Positions 49,553-58,137 of a stretch of DNA of 64,000 bases are shown piece after piece. The position numbers and the translations under genes were made by a program. How positions within the stretch are numbered: position 1 is the first letter of the stretch; the number at the start of each line of letters is the position of its first letter. The notes under the pieces were generated by a model. It worked only from the letters and a program-made list of their open reading frames with translations, made no database searches and had not been told where the DNA came from. Origin of the DNA: Ramlibacter rhizophilus (GTDB taxonomy: Bacteria > Pseudomonadota > Gammaproteobacteria > Burkholderiales > Burkholderiaceae_C); NCBI RefSeq assembly GCF_004681965.1, contig NZ_SMLL01000001.1:372001-436000 (forward strand). Direction: 5' to 3'.

Positions 49553-51601
49553 CTAGATCCGGTCCCTTGGCGTAGGCGCAGACAGCGGTTCGACCCGCTC
49601 CCAATCGATCGACAGGGCCATCGCCGCGTCCGTGAAATGCCTGGCGGGGATGGCGTAGTCCGCAGCGAATGCGAACCGCAGCGCCATCAGCGGCACATCG
49701 GGGATGCCGTCTTGCGTGCTGGGGAAGCGCTCGAATCCGTCCAGCAGGCCGAGGTTGACCCCGAAGCGGCTGTCCGGAATGCCGGAGATCGATTGGAGAA
49801 ATCCGTCGCCGGGACCGTGACCCAAGGCCAGTCCGATGGCGCCCACGCCCGCATCCGCGTCCAGCAGTGCACGGCAGGAGAGCACCTGGGCGGGAGAGCT
49901 GGAGGGAACGCCCATGTAGTTCATGTCGCCGCTCCAGGTGATTCCGCTGAAGCTGCCTTCGGCCCGCAACGGAAAGTGCGAGTTCCCGGTCGCCGCTGCA
50001 TAGCGGCGGACCTTCTGCGGATCCTGGCCGGGACGATCGCGCACCGGCGCAACGTCGCCGCGCAGGAACACGGTCGAGGTCCCCGCGACCCTGAGAGCCG
50101 TGCTGCCCGGGCTGTGCTGTTGCAGTCGCATGCGCAGGGTCCACAGCGTCAGCCAACGCGCGTTGCTCGTGTGCTTGTCCACTTCCACTACGACCGGGCC
50201 ATGGGAGCCGCTTTCGCCAGGTTGCGCAAGCCGCACGCGCACTTCGTTGCGTGACCACGACTCGATGACGGCGTCGTGCTCGCCGATCCGGACCGTCCCC
50301 CGTTTCGAACCGAACTCGCCGATGACGAGGAGCAGGCCCTTGAATTCATCGACCTCCAAGTGGTGAATGCTGGGCGCCAGTGTCTGCACCGTGCCCCGGA
50401 ACTGCGCGAAGAAGCGCGCTTCGCCGCCCGTCTCCGGGTGCCGGGAAGCATCGCGGCCTTCGCGGCGCATCTCGGCCAGAACCGGGTCCCAGGCGAACGG
50501 GCGCTGCTTGGGAACTTCAGGGTGTTCCTGATTCGCACCGAGCAGGCGGTCGACCAGGTAGGCCGGTGCGTCGTACACCGCGGGGTCGCCTACGACCTCG
50601 GTCCAGCCCAGGCACACGCCAGCGCCCTTGTTCAGGCAGGCATTCAGGAAGCTGGACGCCAAGCGTGGGTTCGCGCTGTTGCAGGCGTTGATGATCACCA
50701 CGCTGTCGGGCGCGAAAGACCAGTAGCGCTCGACGAAATGGACGGTGATGCCGTACCGCGTGTCGCGCGAGGTGGACGTGACGCCGTTGGGCGCGTTGTA
50801 GTAGGTGAGGCGCTGGTTGGCGAAGTCGTCCCGCATCTCAGGCAGGTTCTCCAGCGCCGGATCGACCAGCGTGGAGGACTGGATCGAGAAGAACAGCGGC
50901 GAGGCGGGGTCGTTCTCGCGGGTGCGCTTCACGCCACCATGGGTGTTGATATAGAAGAAGCCGTCACCGTTGACGCTGCGCAAGGTGGTGAGGCGCGCAT
51001 CGCCTTCGCGGCCGCTGCGCACCCCGTAGTCCTGCGCCGTGAGCCAGGACGACATCCGCGTCACCACGTCCTGCCCGACGAAGTTGTTCCCAAATGAGTG
51101 CAGCAACCGCGCAGGCTTTGCGCCCGGCAACTCCACCGGCGCGGCTGCCTTCGCGACTGCCCGGGCGGAAGCGTCTTCGGCGACGGCAGGTGCCGGGACC
51201 GGACGGCTGCTGCTGTCGATGATGTGCAGCCGTCCATCGGCGAAGACCCCCCACACGCACAGCGCAGTTTCCTCGACGCCGACTTCGGTGTAAGCGGGAT
51301 CGGCCTTCATGAAGGCCGCCAGGGCATGCAGCCTGTCCACCGCAGGCATGGGCTGCGCGTCCAGGTCGACGGACTTGGCCTCCACGGCTGCGAGCGTCAC
51401 CGTGCGGGCGTCGCTGGGTACTTCCTTGTCGCCGCTGCTGCCGGCCGAATCGCCGCCGCCACACGCGCTGAGAAGGCTCGGCACGGCCAAAGCGGTCGTC
51501 GCGCCGGACAACCAGGACAGGAACTTACGGCGCTGGGGTGCATGCGCTTGCCGGCTTTCGAGGAAGGACCGTGCGACGGAATGGGAAGGAGTCGGAGACA
51601 T
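49553..51601 (-). CDS. Tat-exported lipoprotein with clan-CD (caspase/CHAT-like) protease signature
   Basis: A 682-residue protein. The N terminus has a twin-arginine motif RRKFLSW (Arg24-Arg25), a hydrophobic stretch and a lipobox LSAC (Cys47), so it is probably a folded lipoprotein in the periplasm or outer membrane. Two motifs fit clan-CD cysteine peptidases: a strand ending in His, GFFYINTHGG (His221), and a later strand ending in Cys, DSVVIINACNSA (Cys307). An IPT/TIG-like beta domain follows (about 415-475, VRIGEHDAVIESWSRNEVRV). The remaining C-terminal third is unassigned. Protease activity is inferred from the His/Cys dyad only. Confidence 0.75.
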   Translation of the reverse strand: MSPTPSHSVARSFLESRQAHAPQRRKFLSWLSGATTALAVPSLLSACGGGDSAGSSGDKEVPSDARTVTLAAVEAKSVDLDAQPMPAVDRLHALAAFMKADPAYTEVGVEETALCVWGVFADGRLHIIDSSSRPVPAPAVAEDASARAVAKAAAPVELPGAKPARLLHSFGNNFVGQDVVTRMSSWLTAQDYGVRSGREGDARLTTLRSVNGDGFFYINTHGGVKRTRENDPASPLFFSIQSSTLVDPALENLPEMRDDFANQRLTYYNAPNGVTSTSRDTRYGITVHFVERYWSFAPDSVVIINACNSANPRLASSFLNACLNKGAGVCLGWTEVVGDPAVYDAPAYLVDRLLGANQEHPEVPKQRPFAWDPVLAEMRREGRDASRHPETGGEARFFAQFRGTVQTLAPSIHHLEVDEFKGLLLVIGEFGSKRGTVRIGEHDAVIESWSRNEVRVRLAQPGESGSHGPVVVEVDKHTSNARWLTLWTLRMRLQQHSPGSTALRVAGTSTVFLRGDVAPVRDRPGQDPQKVRRYAAATGNSHFPLRAEGSFSGITWSGDMNYMGVPSSSPAQVLSCRALLDADAGVGAIGLALGHGPGDGFLQSISGIPDSRFGVNLGLLDGFERFPSTQDGIPDVPLMALRFAFAADYAIPARHFTDAAMALSIDWERVEPLSAPTPRDRI

Positions 51602-51640
51602 GGTGTTCCAGGAACAGGTGGAGGAAGTTGGGGAGAAAGC

Positions 51641-52612
51641 TCAAGGCCGCGCAGAACGGGCCGAAAGGCCAGCCGGCGGCGGAAGGGACCGCAGGAAGCG
51701 CGCGTAGGCTTCGGCGGTGTCGCGCGGCGCTTCCATCATGGGCAGGTGTCCCAGTCCGGGGAGCGCCTCGATGCGGGCGCCGGGCAAGTGATCGCGCAGG
51801 CGCTGCATGCCGCTCGGATGGAAGACCTGGTCGGCCTCGCCCCAGAGCGCCAGCGTCGGCGCACGCAGGCTGCCGATGCGTGCGTCCAGCAGGTAGCGGT
51901 GCTGCAGCTGCTCGTGCCACACGCGCAGATTGGACGGTGCATCGCGCTTCGCTGAGGACATCGCGCGCTGCAGAACGGGGAAGGGAATCCACGGCTGGCG
52001 CGCAAAGAGCAGGTCCATCATCCGGTCGAACTGTTCGGGTGTTGCGGCGACCAGCGGCGCCTGGCCCGCATCGATCAGCGTATCCATCGTGCTCGGCTTG
52101 GGTGTGCGCAGGCCATGGGGCGAGCCGATCAGCGCCACGCTCGCCACCCGCTCCGGGTATTCCTGCGCGAAGAGCACCGCCAGCGTGCCGCCCATCGAGC
52201 TTCCCGCGAGATGCACGCGCTGCAGCTGCAATGCGTCCAGGAGTGCGCGCAGCCGGGCGACCTGCGCTTCGTAGTGATAGGGCTCGTGCGCATGCCGCCC
52301 ACTGTCGCCAAAGCCCGGCAGGTCCGGCGCGATGACACGCCAGGTGCCTGTGAGCGGCCGGGCGAACTCGACCCAGTGGTCCTTCTCCGCGAAAATCCCG
52401 TGCAGCATCACGATGGGCGTGCCCACGCCGTCGGGGCCGCCGGCAAGATAATGCACCCGGTGTCCGGCTGCGCCGATCGTGTGCGCCTGCAGGCCCGACA
52501 GGCCGCGGTTCACCGAAAGCAGCGGGTGCAGGAAGAGCGCAGGCGTGGCATGCCATGCGAAGACCAGCGCCACGATGGCGCCGACAAGGGCGAACAACAG
52601 GACTCGTTTCAT
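51641..52612 (-). CDS. Alpha/beta hydrolase with N-terminal membrane anchor
   Basis: A 323-residue hydrolase. A hydrophobic segment near the N terminus (LLFALVGAIVALVFAW) anchors or exports it. The fold motifs are VMLHGIF (oxyanion), GSSMGG with the nucleophile serine (about residue 144), GEADQVF with the acid aspartate, and GLGHLPMMEAP with the catalytic histidine. It resembles lipase/esterase or meta-cleavage-product hydrolase-type enzymes. A start at 52636 is also possible. It is divergent from an AraC-type regulator and lies just downstream of, and in the same direction as, the preceding spacer of the protease-like gene. Confidence 0.85.
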   Translation of the reverse strand: MKRVLLFALVGAIVALVFAWHATPALFLHPLLSVNRGLSGLQAHTIGAAGHRVHYLAGGPDGVGTPIVMLHGIFAEKDHWVEFARPLTGTWRVIAPDLPGFGDSGRHAHEPYHYEAQVARLRALLDALQLQRVHLAGSSMGGTLAVLFAQEYPERVASVALIGSPHGLRTPKPSTMDTLIDAGQAPLVAATPEQFDRMMDLLFARQPWIPFPVLQRAMSSAKRDAPSNLRVWHEQLQHRYLLDARIGSLRAPTLALWGEADQVFHPSGMQRLRDHLPGARIEALPGLGHLPMMEAPRDTAEAYARFLRSLPPPAGLSARSARP

Positions 52613-52724
52613 CGATGCAGATCCAGGTGAATTCATCGGTCGTGCGCCGCAGGACTGTCGCGGACCTTCCGAGGCTGGCGCGACCTTACCGGCGGGCGAC
52701 GTGGACCGCTTGCACGTTTGGGCT

Positions 52725-53462
52725 ATGGCACGCGGCAACCGCTTGACCATGGCGCCTGACCGGGCGCTCTACGTCGGCGAGCTGGCGGCAACCGGCCTGC
52801 ACCGCCACGCAGCCGTCGCCCTGCTCGTGGGCCTGTCGGGCCGCTTCGCGGTGCACCTTGCCCACGGTCGGGTCGAACACTGCCGCAGCGTGCTGGTGGA
52901 CATCGGTGTCGAACATGTGTTCGACCCTTGCGGCGAGCAGGTGGCGCTCGTTTACATGGAGCCCGATGCGCCCGAGGTGCAATGCCTGCGGCCGCTGCTG
53001 GCGCGCGAAGGCGGTGTGCTGTTCGATGTCGCCATCCCCGTAGGCGCATGCAGCCCGATGGAGGGGCGCCTGCGGGCCTTCGACCTGCCGCAGCTTCTGC
53101 GCCTTCCCGTGGAAACGGCCGCCGCGGGCCTCGATCCGCGCGTGGCGCGCAGCCTGCAGGCGCTGCGCCGCGTGGGCGACCAGCCCTGGGCGCGTGGAGG
53201 GCTTGCACAGGCGGTCGGACTATCGCCTTCGCGCTTCAATCACCTCTTTCGCGAAGAGGCGGGGGTGAGTTTTCGCAGCTACCGGATCTGGTGCCAGGTG
53301 CGCGCCGCGATGACGGGGGCCGGGCCCCTCATGAGCCTGACCGACGCGGCGCTGCAGGGCGCGTTCGCCGACTCGTCGCACTTCAGCCGCACGTTCCGCG
53401 CAACCTTTGGCATGACGCCCTCGAGCGTCCTTCAGGGGGTTGCTCGCGAGGTGGTGGGCTGA
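52725..53462 (+). CDS. AraC-family transcriptional regulator
   Basis: A 245-residue regulator. The C-terminal part has the AraC helix-turn-helix pair: GGLAQAVGLSPSRFNHLFREEAG and LTDAALQGAFADSSHFSRTFRATFGMTPS. The N-terminal half is a small cupin-like sensor (HRHAAVALLVGLSGRFAVHL). The start is uncertain: ATG at 52725 or 52749, neither with a clear ribosome site. It is divergent from the alpha/beta hydrolase gene, which it may control. Confidence 0.83.
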   Translation: MARGNRLTMAPDRALYVGELAATGLHRHAAVALLVGLSGRFAVHLAHGRVEHCRSVLVDIGVEHVFDPCGEQVALVYMEPDAPEVQCLRPLLAREGGVLFDVAIPVGACSPMEGRLRAFDLPQLLRLPVETAAAGLDPRVARSLQALRRVGDQPWARGGLAQAVGLSPSRFNHLFREEAGVSFRSYRIWCQVRAAMTGAGPLMSLTDAALQGAFADSSHFSRTFRATFGMTPSSVLQGVAREVVG

Positions 53463-53486
53463 CTATGTGCCTCGTGAGGCGGTGAG

Positions 53487-54527
53487 CTACTGCTCAGCGG
53501 AAGCGATGCCGGTCTCGTGAACGGAGGCGCCGTTCACGATGGTGCTGCGGGCCCAATCCCGGCACGGCCCGTAGGTCGTCGGGTCCTGCGCTGCGACCTG
53601 GTACTGGTCGAACATCAGGTTGGAAAACACCGCCCGGGCCGGCGGCATTGCATGGCAGCCTGGCAGCTGGGTGAAGTACTCGGTGAACTGCGGCAGCCAG
53701 TGTCCCAAGCCGACCTGCTGCGTCACACGGATGCGTCCGAGGTGGATCGGCTCCATGCCTGGGGCGGAGATGTCGAGGGCCCACCAGAGCGGATCGGCCT
53801 GCCTTTGCATGCGGAAGGTGTAAGGCACGTTCTCCTGCCAGGCAAAGGCCCTCCGGACGCTGTAGCCGATGCCCTCCCCGCCAAAAGGCTGCGCCGTGGC
53901 CGAAGGTCCTGCCTGCGCCTCGACCGCGTTCCAGATGGAGAAGATGAGCATCTTGCCCACGACCTGGTTGCCAATGGTGCCGCCGGTCTGCAAGCCGAAG
54001 TACCCGCCGTGGTCCACGGGCCCGGCGGGCATGAACTGCTGCGCCCAGAAGTAGGTGCCTGGCGGCGAGGGCTCGCGCTCGATGGTCAGCGTCACCTGAA
54101 GGGCTGACGCGTTGTCATGGAGCCCGATGCCCTGACTCGAGACGATGCCGCCCGGCGTCACTGGTGACGGCGCGGGCGCCGGGGCCGGGCCCGGAGATGG
54201 TGCGGGTGCTGGTGCTGGTGCTGGTGCTGGCGCCGGAGATTGTGTGGGTGGTGGGCTGGGCGGCCGCGGTGCGGACGGGGGCGGCGCAGTGGGCCCGCCA
54301 GGGCCAGGTGGCGGCGTTGGGTTTGGTTGCGGTGCCGGCGAGGGCCCGGCGGGCGGTGGTGCTGGAACGGGCCGGGAGGCTGAAGGTGGCGGTGCAACCG
54401 CCGTGGGCGGGGCGGCCGAGGCTGCATCGGATCCGATCACGCTCTCCCCTGCGTCGCCACCGCCACCGCAGGCCGCCAGCGATCCGGAAACGATCAAGAT
54501 CAATGCGCGCTTGAGTTCGTGGGACAC
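53487..54527 (-). CDS. DUF3472-type lipoprotein with proline-rich stalk
   Basis: A 346-residue protein. It begins at a GTG preceded by GGAGACGGTC and has a lipobox LAAC (Cys20) followed by Gly residues, so it is a surface or periplasmic lipoprotein. Residues 38-125 form a Pro/Ala stalk with runs such as APAPAPAPAPAPSPG. The globular part (about 130-346) fits DUF3472, a domain with unknown, possibly carbohydrate-binding, role (GTYFWAQQFMPAGPVDHGGYFGLQTGG). The stalk likely holds the domain away from the membrane. The upstream frame is rejected as non-coding. Confidence 0.75.
   Translation of the reverse strand: MSHELKRALILIVSGSLAACGGGGDAGESVIGSDAASAAPPTAVAPPPSASRPVPAPPPAGPSPAPQPNPTPPPGPGGPTAPPPSAPRPPSPPPTQSPAPAPAPAPAPAPSPGPAPAPAPSPVTPGGIVSSQGIGLHDNASALQVTLTIEREPSPPGTYFWAQQFMPAGPVDHGGYFGLQTGGTIGNQVVGKMLIFSIWNAVEAQAGPSATAQPFGGEGIGYSVRRAFAWQENVPYTFRMQRQADPLWWALDISAPGMEPIHLGRIRVTQQVGLGHWLPQFTEYFTQLPGCHAMPPARAVFSNLMFDQYQVAAQDPTTYGPCRDWARSTIVNGASVHETGIASAEQ
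54205..54228. repeat. Hexanucleotide tandem repeat in the DUF3472 gene
   Basis: Four perfect copies of GGTGCT, with degenerate copies on both sides, encode alternating Ala-Pro in the stalk. Slippage in six-base units would change stalk length without a frameshift. Confidence 0.8.
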
Positions 54528-54759
54528 GACCGTCTCCTTGTTCGTCGCAGAGCATGCGCAGTGCATCCAGGATTCGAATGTCGGACGCTTCAGGGACTGG
54601 AGCAATAGTGCAAATGAGTGAGGATCCGGACGCGCTGCCACGGCGTGACGTCGTGTTCTCGTCCTAGGACAAAGCGCACCCGCGCAGCAGGACTTTCCAT
54701 CCCTTGTGTTGGCGGCCGTTCGCTGCCCGAATACTGTGAGACCGCAAGGAGATTCCGGC

Positions 54760-55176
54760 ATGCGTCACGTCACCATCATGAAGGTCGCGGCGGCCGTCGC
54801 GTTCCTGTTCGGCATTGCGCTCCTGCTGACGCCAAATGGGCTGATGGCGGTGTACGGCGCCGAGCCGATGAACACCTCAGGCGTCTACAACAGCATGCTG
54901 TATGGCGCATTGCTGATCGGCGTGGCGACCTCGAATTGGCTCGCCAGTGCGCTGGCCTACGAAGGCCGGCTTCCCATCGTGCTCGGAACGCTCATTGCGT
55001 CCTTGGCTGGCCTTGCGGTTGCGCTGATTCGTGTGCTCACGATCCCCGACATGCCACCCATGTCTTGGCTCAACGTCATCATCTTTGCGGCTTACTGCGC
55101 GGCATATGGTGTCTTGCTGGGATCCGGCTCTACGGAGGGAGCGAGCCGTGAGAGGGCTCCCGGCCAAGTTCATTGA
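54760..55176 (+). CDS. Small hypothetical membrane protein
   Basis: A 138-residue protein with four hydrophobic segments (VAAAVAFLFGIALLL, NSMLYGALLIGVATSNWLA, IVLGTLIASLAGLAVALI, WLNVIIFAAYCAAYGVLL). It resembles short four-helix inner-membrane proteins of the DUF4345/DoxX-like type, but I cannot assign a family with confidence. An AAGGAGA site precedes the ATG. It is divergent from the DUF3472 gene and stands alone. Confidence 0.72.
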   Translation: MRHVTIMKVAAAVAFLFGIALLLTPNGLMAVYGAEPMNTSGVYNSMLYGALLIGVATSNWLASALAYEGRLPIVLGTLIASLAGLAVALIRVLTIPDMPPMSWLNVIIFAAYCAAYGVLLGSGSTEGASRERAPGQVH

Positions 55177-55301
55177 CTCCGCGAGGTCGCCGACGTCGTT
55201 CGCTACGGGACGTTGCGCTGGCGGACCCCACACCGGCAGAGACGCCATCGCGCTACAGCTTCGACGGCGGCCCACGCCCTCTGCGGCCTAGGCTTTGGGG
55301 G

Positions 55302-55324
55302 CAGCTTTCGGCCAGAAGCGGAAC
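55302..55324. repeat. Dispersed imperfect-palindrome repeat copy
   Basis: CAGCTTTCGGCCAGAAGCGG followed by AAC, close to the best copies at 6999 and 21174, in the spacer between two convergent genes. Confidence 0.65.
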
Positions 55325-55427
55325 TCCCAGACTGTCTGCTTCGAGGCCCGGGCGGCCATCGGCCCGGTGATCCGCGAGCCGGCATCCGGCCGACGCACTG
55401 AACGAAGGGCGAAGACCTGCTCGCCGG

Positions 55428-56777
55428 CTAGCCGGTGACAAGCGCGACGGCGGTGTCGAGGCCGTCTCCGCCTTTCACGCGCTCGGCGAGGCGTACCGCC
55501 GCCGCCTTCCACGCGCTCTCGCCCGGCGCGAGCATTTTCGGGAGGATCTCCTCCGTGATGCGCGCGAGCGATTGCGCGCCGGCGAGGTTCGGGTACATCA
55601 GCGACTCGATGGGGACGCCGATGCCGAGCTTGCCGGCTGTCTCCGCGACGCTCTCCTGATCGCCGAACACCGGCCAGACGAGCACCGGAACTCCCGCAAG
55701 CACCGTCTCATGGAAGGTGTTCGCGCCGCCGTGCATGAGCATGACGTCGACGAGGCCATGAGCGAAGAGAAGCGGCTGAGGGACGAATGACATCGCGATG
55801 ACGCGATCCCGCGTGTCTTTCCCGAGCGTGGCCTCGTCCACGCCGAAGTCCTCCGGCTGCCCGACCGTGGTCGACGCTATGACGACCGCGCCGGCGCCCA
55901 GGGCGGCCCGCGCCACGCTGGAATAGAGATGCTTCAGCGCATGACTATAGGGCGGCCCCCTGCGCAGCGCGACCTTCGTCACGATGGTGCCGACCGAGAG
56001 AAGCACCACGCGAGCACCGCTCTCGCGTGCCGCGCGAAGCCGGTTTACGAGCGCCTGATGCTCATGTGGGGCGGAGCCGAGATCGTCCACCGACGGCAGC
56101 GCATCAACGTGCGCGCCGACGAGGCGCACGTAGTCGGGCGGATCGAGGCACAGATCCTTCGAGGAGAAACCCAGTACCTCCACGGAAGGATCGTCGGGAA
56201 TGAGGCCGGCTCGAAGCGGCCGGTCGAGCCCGCTGACGTCGGCGTGGCGCGAACGGAGGTCTGCGAGCTCCCTTTGCACGGCCGGGTCTGACGCCCCCAC
56301 GTCGAGCGACGGCGCGCTGAGTGACGAAGGAAATGAGCTGACGACCGTCTTGATCCGATCAATCCCGAGCTTGCGCATCGCGACGTACGCCCAGAGGGCG
56401 AAGTAGTCGTTCACGCCGGCGACCACGGTGCGTCCAGCGACGGCGACTGCGATCGCGTTCGCGGCGCCCTCGGCCACGTCGTTCGCACGGGCGAGCGCGC
56501 GCAGATAGACCGACGTAGCGCTCGCCGTCGGAAACGCGTCGTTGCGTGCGAAGGGAGCGACCGCGTCGACGTCGACGAAGGTGACGCCCATCTGTGCGAA
56601 GGGCTCTTTCCAGTCCGATGCGGGTTCGCTCGCATCGCCGCTGATGGCCCAGACCACGTCGAAGCCGCGTGCGACGAGCCGCGCCGCCAGCGGCATCAGC
56701 GGACGAACATGACCCACCGCCATTGGCGAGCCGAAAACCACGACCTTCGCCCTTTTCACCATGGACCCATTGTGCAT
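55428..56777 (-). CDS. Macrolide/UGT-type glycosyltransferase (GT1)
   Basis: A 449-residue GT-B-fold glycosyltransferase. The N-terminal acceptor half opens with VVVFGSPMAVGHVRPLMPLAARLVARG. The C-terminal donor half carries the GT1 nucleotide-sugar motif MLMHGGANTFHETVLAGVPVLVWPVFGDQESVAETAG. Such enzymes glycosylate small molecules such as macrolides, flavonoids or lipids. The start at 56777 or 56762 (MVKRAK) is uncertain; neither has a good ribosome site. Codon choice (frequent TCGACG, GCGACG) differs from nearby genes, and the gene is alone, suggesting acquisition by transfer. Confidence 0.85.
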   Translation of the reverse strand: MHNGSMVKRAKVVVFGSPMAVGHVRPLMPLAARLVARGFDVVWAISGDASEPASDWKEPFAQMGVTFVDVDAVAPFARNDAFPTASATSVYLRALARANDVAEGAANAIAVAVAGRTVVAGVNDYFALWAYVAMRKLGIDRIKTVVSSFPSSLSAPSLDVGASDPAVQRELADLRSRHADVSGLDRPLRAGLIPDDPSVEVLGFSSKDLCLDPPDYVRLVGAHVDALPSVDDLGSAPHEHQALVNRLRAARESGARVVLLSVGTIVTKVALRRGPPYSHALKHLYSSVARAALGAGAVVIASTTVGQPEDFGVDEATLGKDTRDRVIAMSFVPQPLLFAHGLVDVMLMHGGANTFHETVLAGVPVLVWPVFGDQESVAETAGKLGIGVPIESLMYPNLAGAQSLARITEEILPKMLAPGESAWKAAAVRLAERVKGGDGLDTAVALVTG

Positions 56778-56936
56778 AGGAATCGTAAACCGTCAGGCAA
56801 TGACTAGCATGCGTGCCAGGCTGCCGCTACCTCTGGCTGAAGTGGCGAATCCGGGCTTCTTGACGAGACCTCCCTCGAAGGACTTGGCCCGTAATTAAGC
56901 GACCGCTCCGGGGCGACGAGCTCACGGCCGGGATAT

Positions 56937-56961
56937 CGGCTTTGGGTCGGGAGCGGACCTT
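56937..56961. repeat. Dispersed imperfect-palindrome repeat, diverged copy
   Basis: CGGCTTTGGGTCGGGAGCGG followed by ACCTT, of the GGTCGG variant, in the spacer upstream of the glycosyltransferase. Confidence 0.45.
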
Positions 56962-56987
56962 TGCCGTGAACAACAGGAGTGCTGCAG

Positions 56988-57563
56988 TCAGTAGGTCGGC
57001 TCTGTACGCGCGTCGTTCAGAACGCCAGCATCCGTGAACGCAAGTTGCAGCGCACGGTGGCCCAAAGCAATCTGGCGTTCCCTCGCAAGGGTTGCAATGC
57101 CCGGGAGCATCCGGTCTGCGGCGATCAGAACATCACCCGCTCGGTCGCTTGCGATCTTCTCTGGATGACAAGCTAGAAACCAAAGCTGGAACACCTGGAA
57201 CTCCACCGGCGACCTGCCGCGCATGCGGATGTAGTCCTCCACGGCCAAGAACAGCACTGGGTCGACCTTGGGCGCTTAGAAATCCTCGAGCACGGCATCC
57301 GGATCGCGGTCAGCGTGCTTGAAGAAGTTGCGGAAGGGGGAGTTGATGTAGTCGCGCTTTAAGTCCTTCCCCGCTGTGAGGTGCCCGCGGGTTTGCGTCG
57401 ACGCACTTGTGACACGAGCACGTGTGCACAAGACATCGATGACTTCCCATGCATTCGCGGCAAGCGAAAACACCGAGATCGGATCAGCGCCATCGAAGAA
57501 AAGTCTGATCGCTGTGGCGAGCTGCCGGCTCGCAACATCGAACTTGGTGAGGGGAGTCGTCAT
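56988..57563 (-). pseudogene. Hypothetical gene split by one in-frame stop
   Basis: Two open frames on the same strand and in the same register are separated only by a TAA at 57276-57278. The first part (95 residues, MTTPLTKFDVASRQLATAIR...HADRDPDAVLEDF) runs directly into APKVDPVLFLAVEDYIRMRGRS...NDARTEPTY. Joined, they give a 190-residue soluble protein matching a hypothetical family I recall at that length. Conservation continues across the stop with no frameshift, so a single substitution probably made the TAA. The first half could still be made. Confidence 0.75.
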
Positions 57564-58137
57564 CCCAACAATATACGGCTGGGCTTTCGAACCCTACGGC
57601 TGCTTCCGGCCAGGAGCGGCCGAACGATCCACAAGACCTCCTATCTTTCGCGTGCTTGTCGGGGAAGGCGCGCCGGCTCCTGGCGTGCAAGTCTGCCCAG
57701 TTGACGTTCAGTGTCGAATGCCAAACTTCGACCGCGCCCCTGTACATGCCAGCGCGCGGAACCTCGGAGCGGAGGCGCCCTGTAGCGGGAGATCACATGT
57801 CCGCTCGAGGGCCGGCCTCTGACAGCCAAGCGGTCAACCGCGCGCCGGTCGACTCTGATGCAGCCAGGCGAGCACAAACGCGCGCCCCTGTCCGGGGAAG
57901 ACTTCGTCGAGATACTGAGAAATGGCTGAAGACTCCGAGAGCGCGGTTACAAGGGAAGATTACTCATGTGCACTATGCAGGCTGCAACACACGCGAAAGT
58001 CATGTTCCGGCCCGGCGGCAAGGCACATTTCGGACTGAGACTTGTTGATCTTCTATCGGGAGGGCTTCGTCGCCCTGCCGGCTTCAGAATCGGCCCCCAC
58101 GGCCTCGCGCGCGCGGCGGCCGGTTACATGAAACGGA
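57564..58137. other. Spacer with a repeat copy
   Basis: About 570 bases upstream of the oxidoreductase gene. It has one repeat copy at 57596-57623. Open frames exist but lack protein-like composition or start signals. No gene is supported. Confidence 0.4.
57596..57623. repeat. Dispersed imperfect-palindrome repeat copy
   Basis: ACGGCTGCTTCCGGCCAGGA followed by GCGGCC, sharing the left arm of copies at 6509 and 9144 and most of the right arm. Confidence 0.65.

Noticed and set aside
54145-54621. Plus-strand frame with long Gly/Ala runs (GAGAGAGAGAG) opposite the proline-rich stalk
   Set aside because: It is the complement of the Ala-Pro repeat in the DUF3472 lipoprotein gene, which has a lipobox, ribosome site and folded domain.
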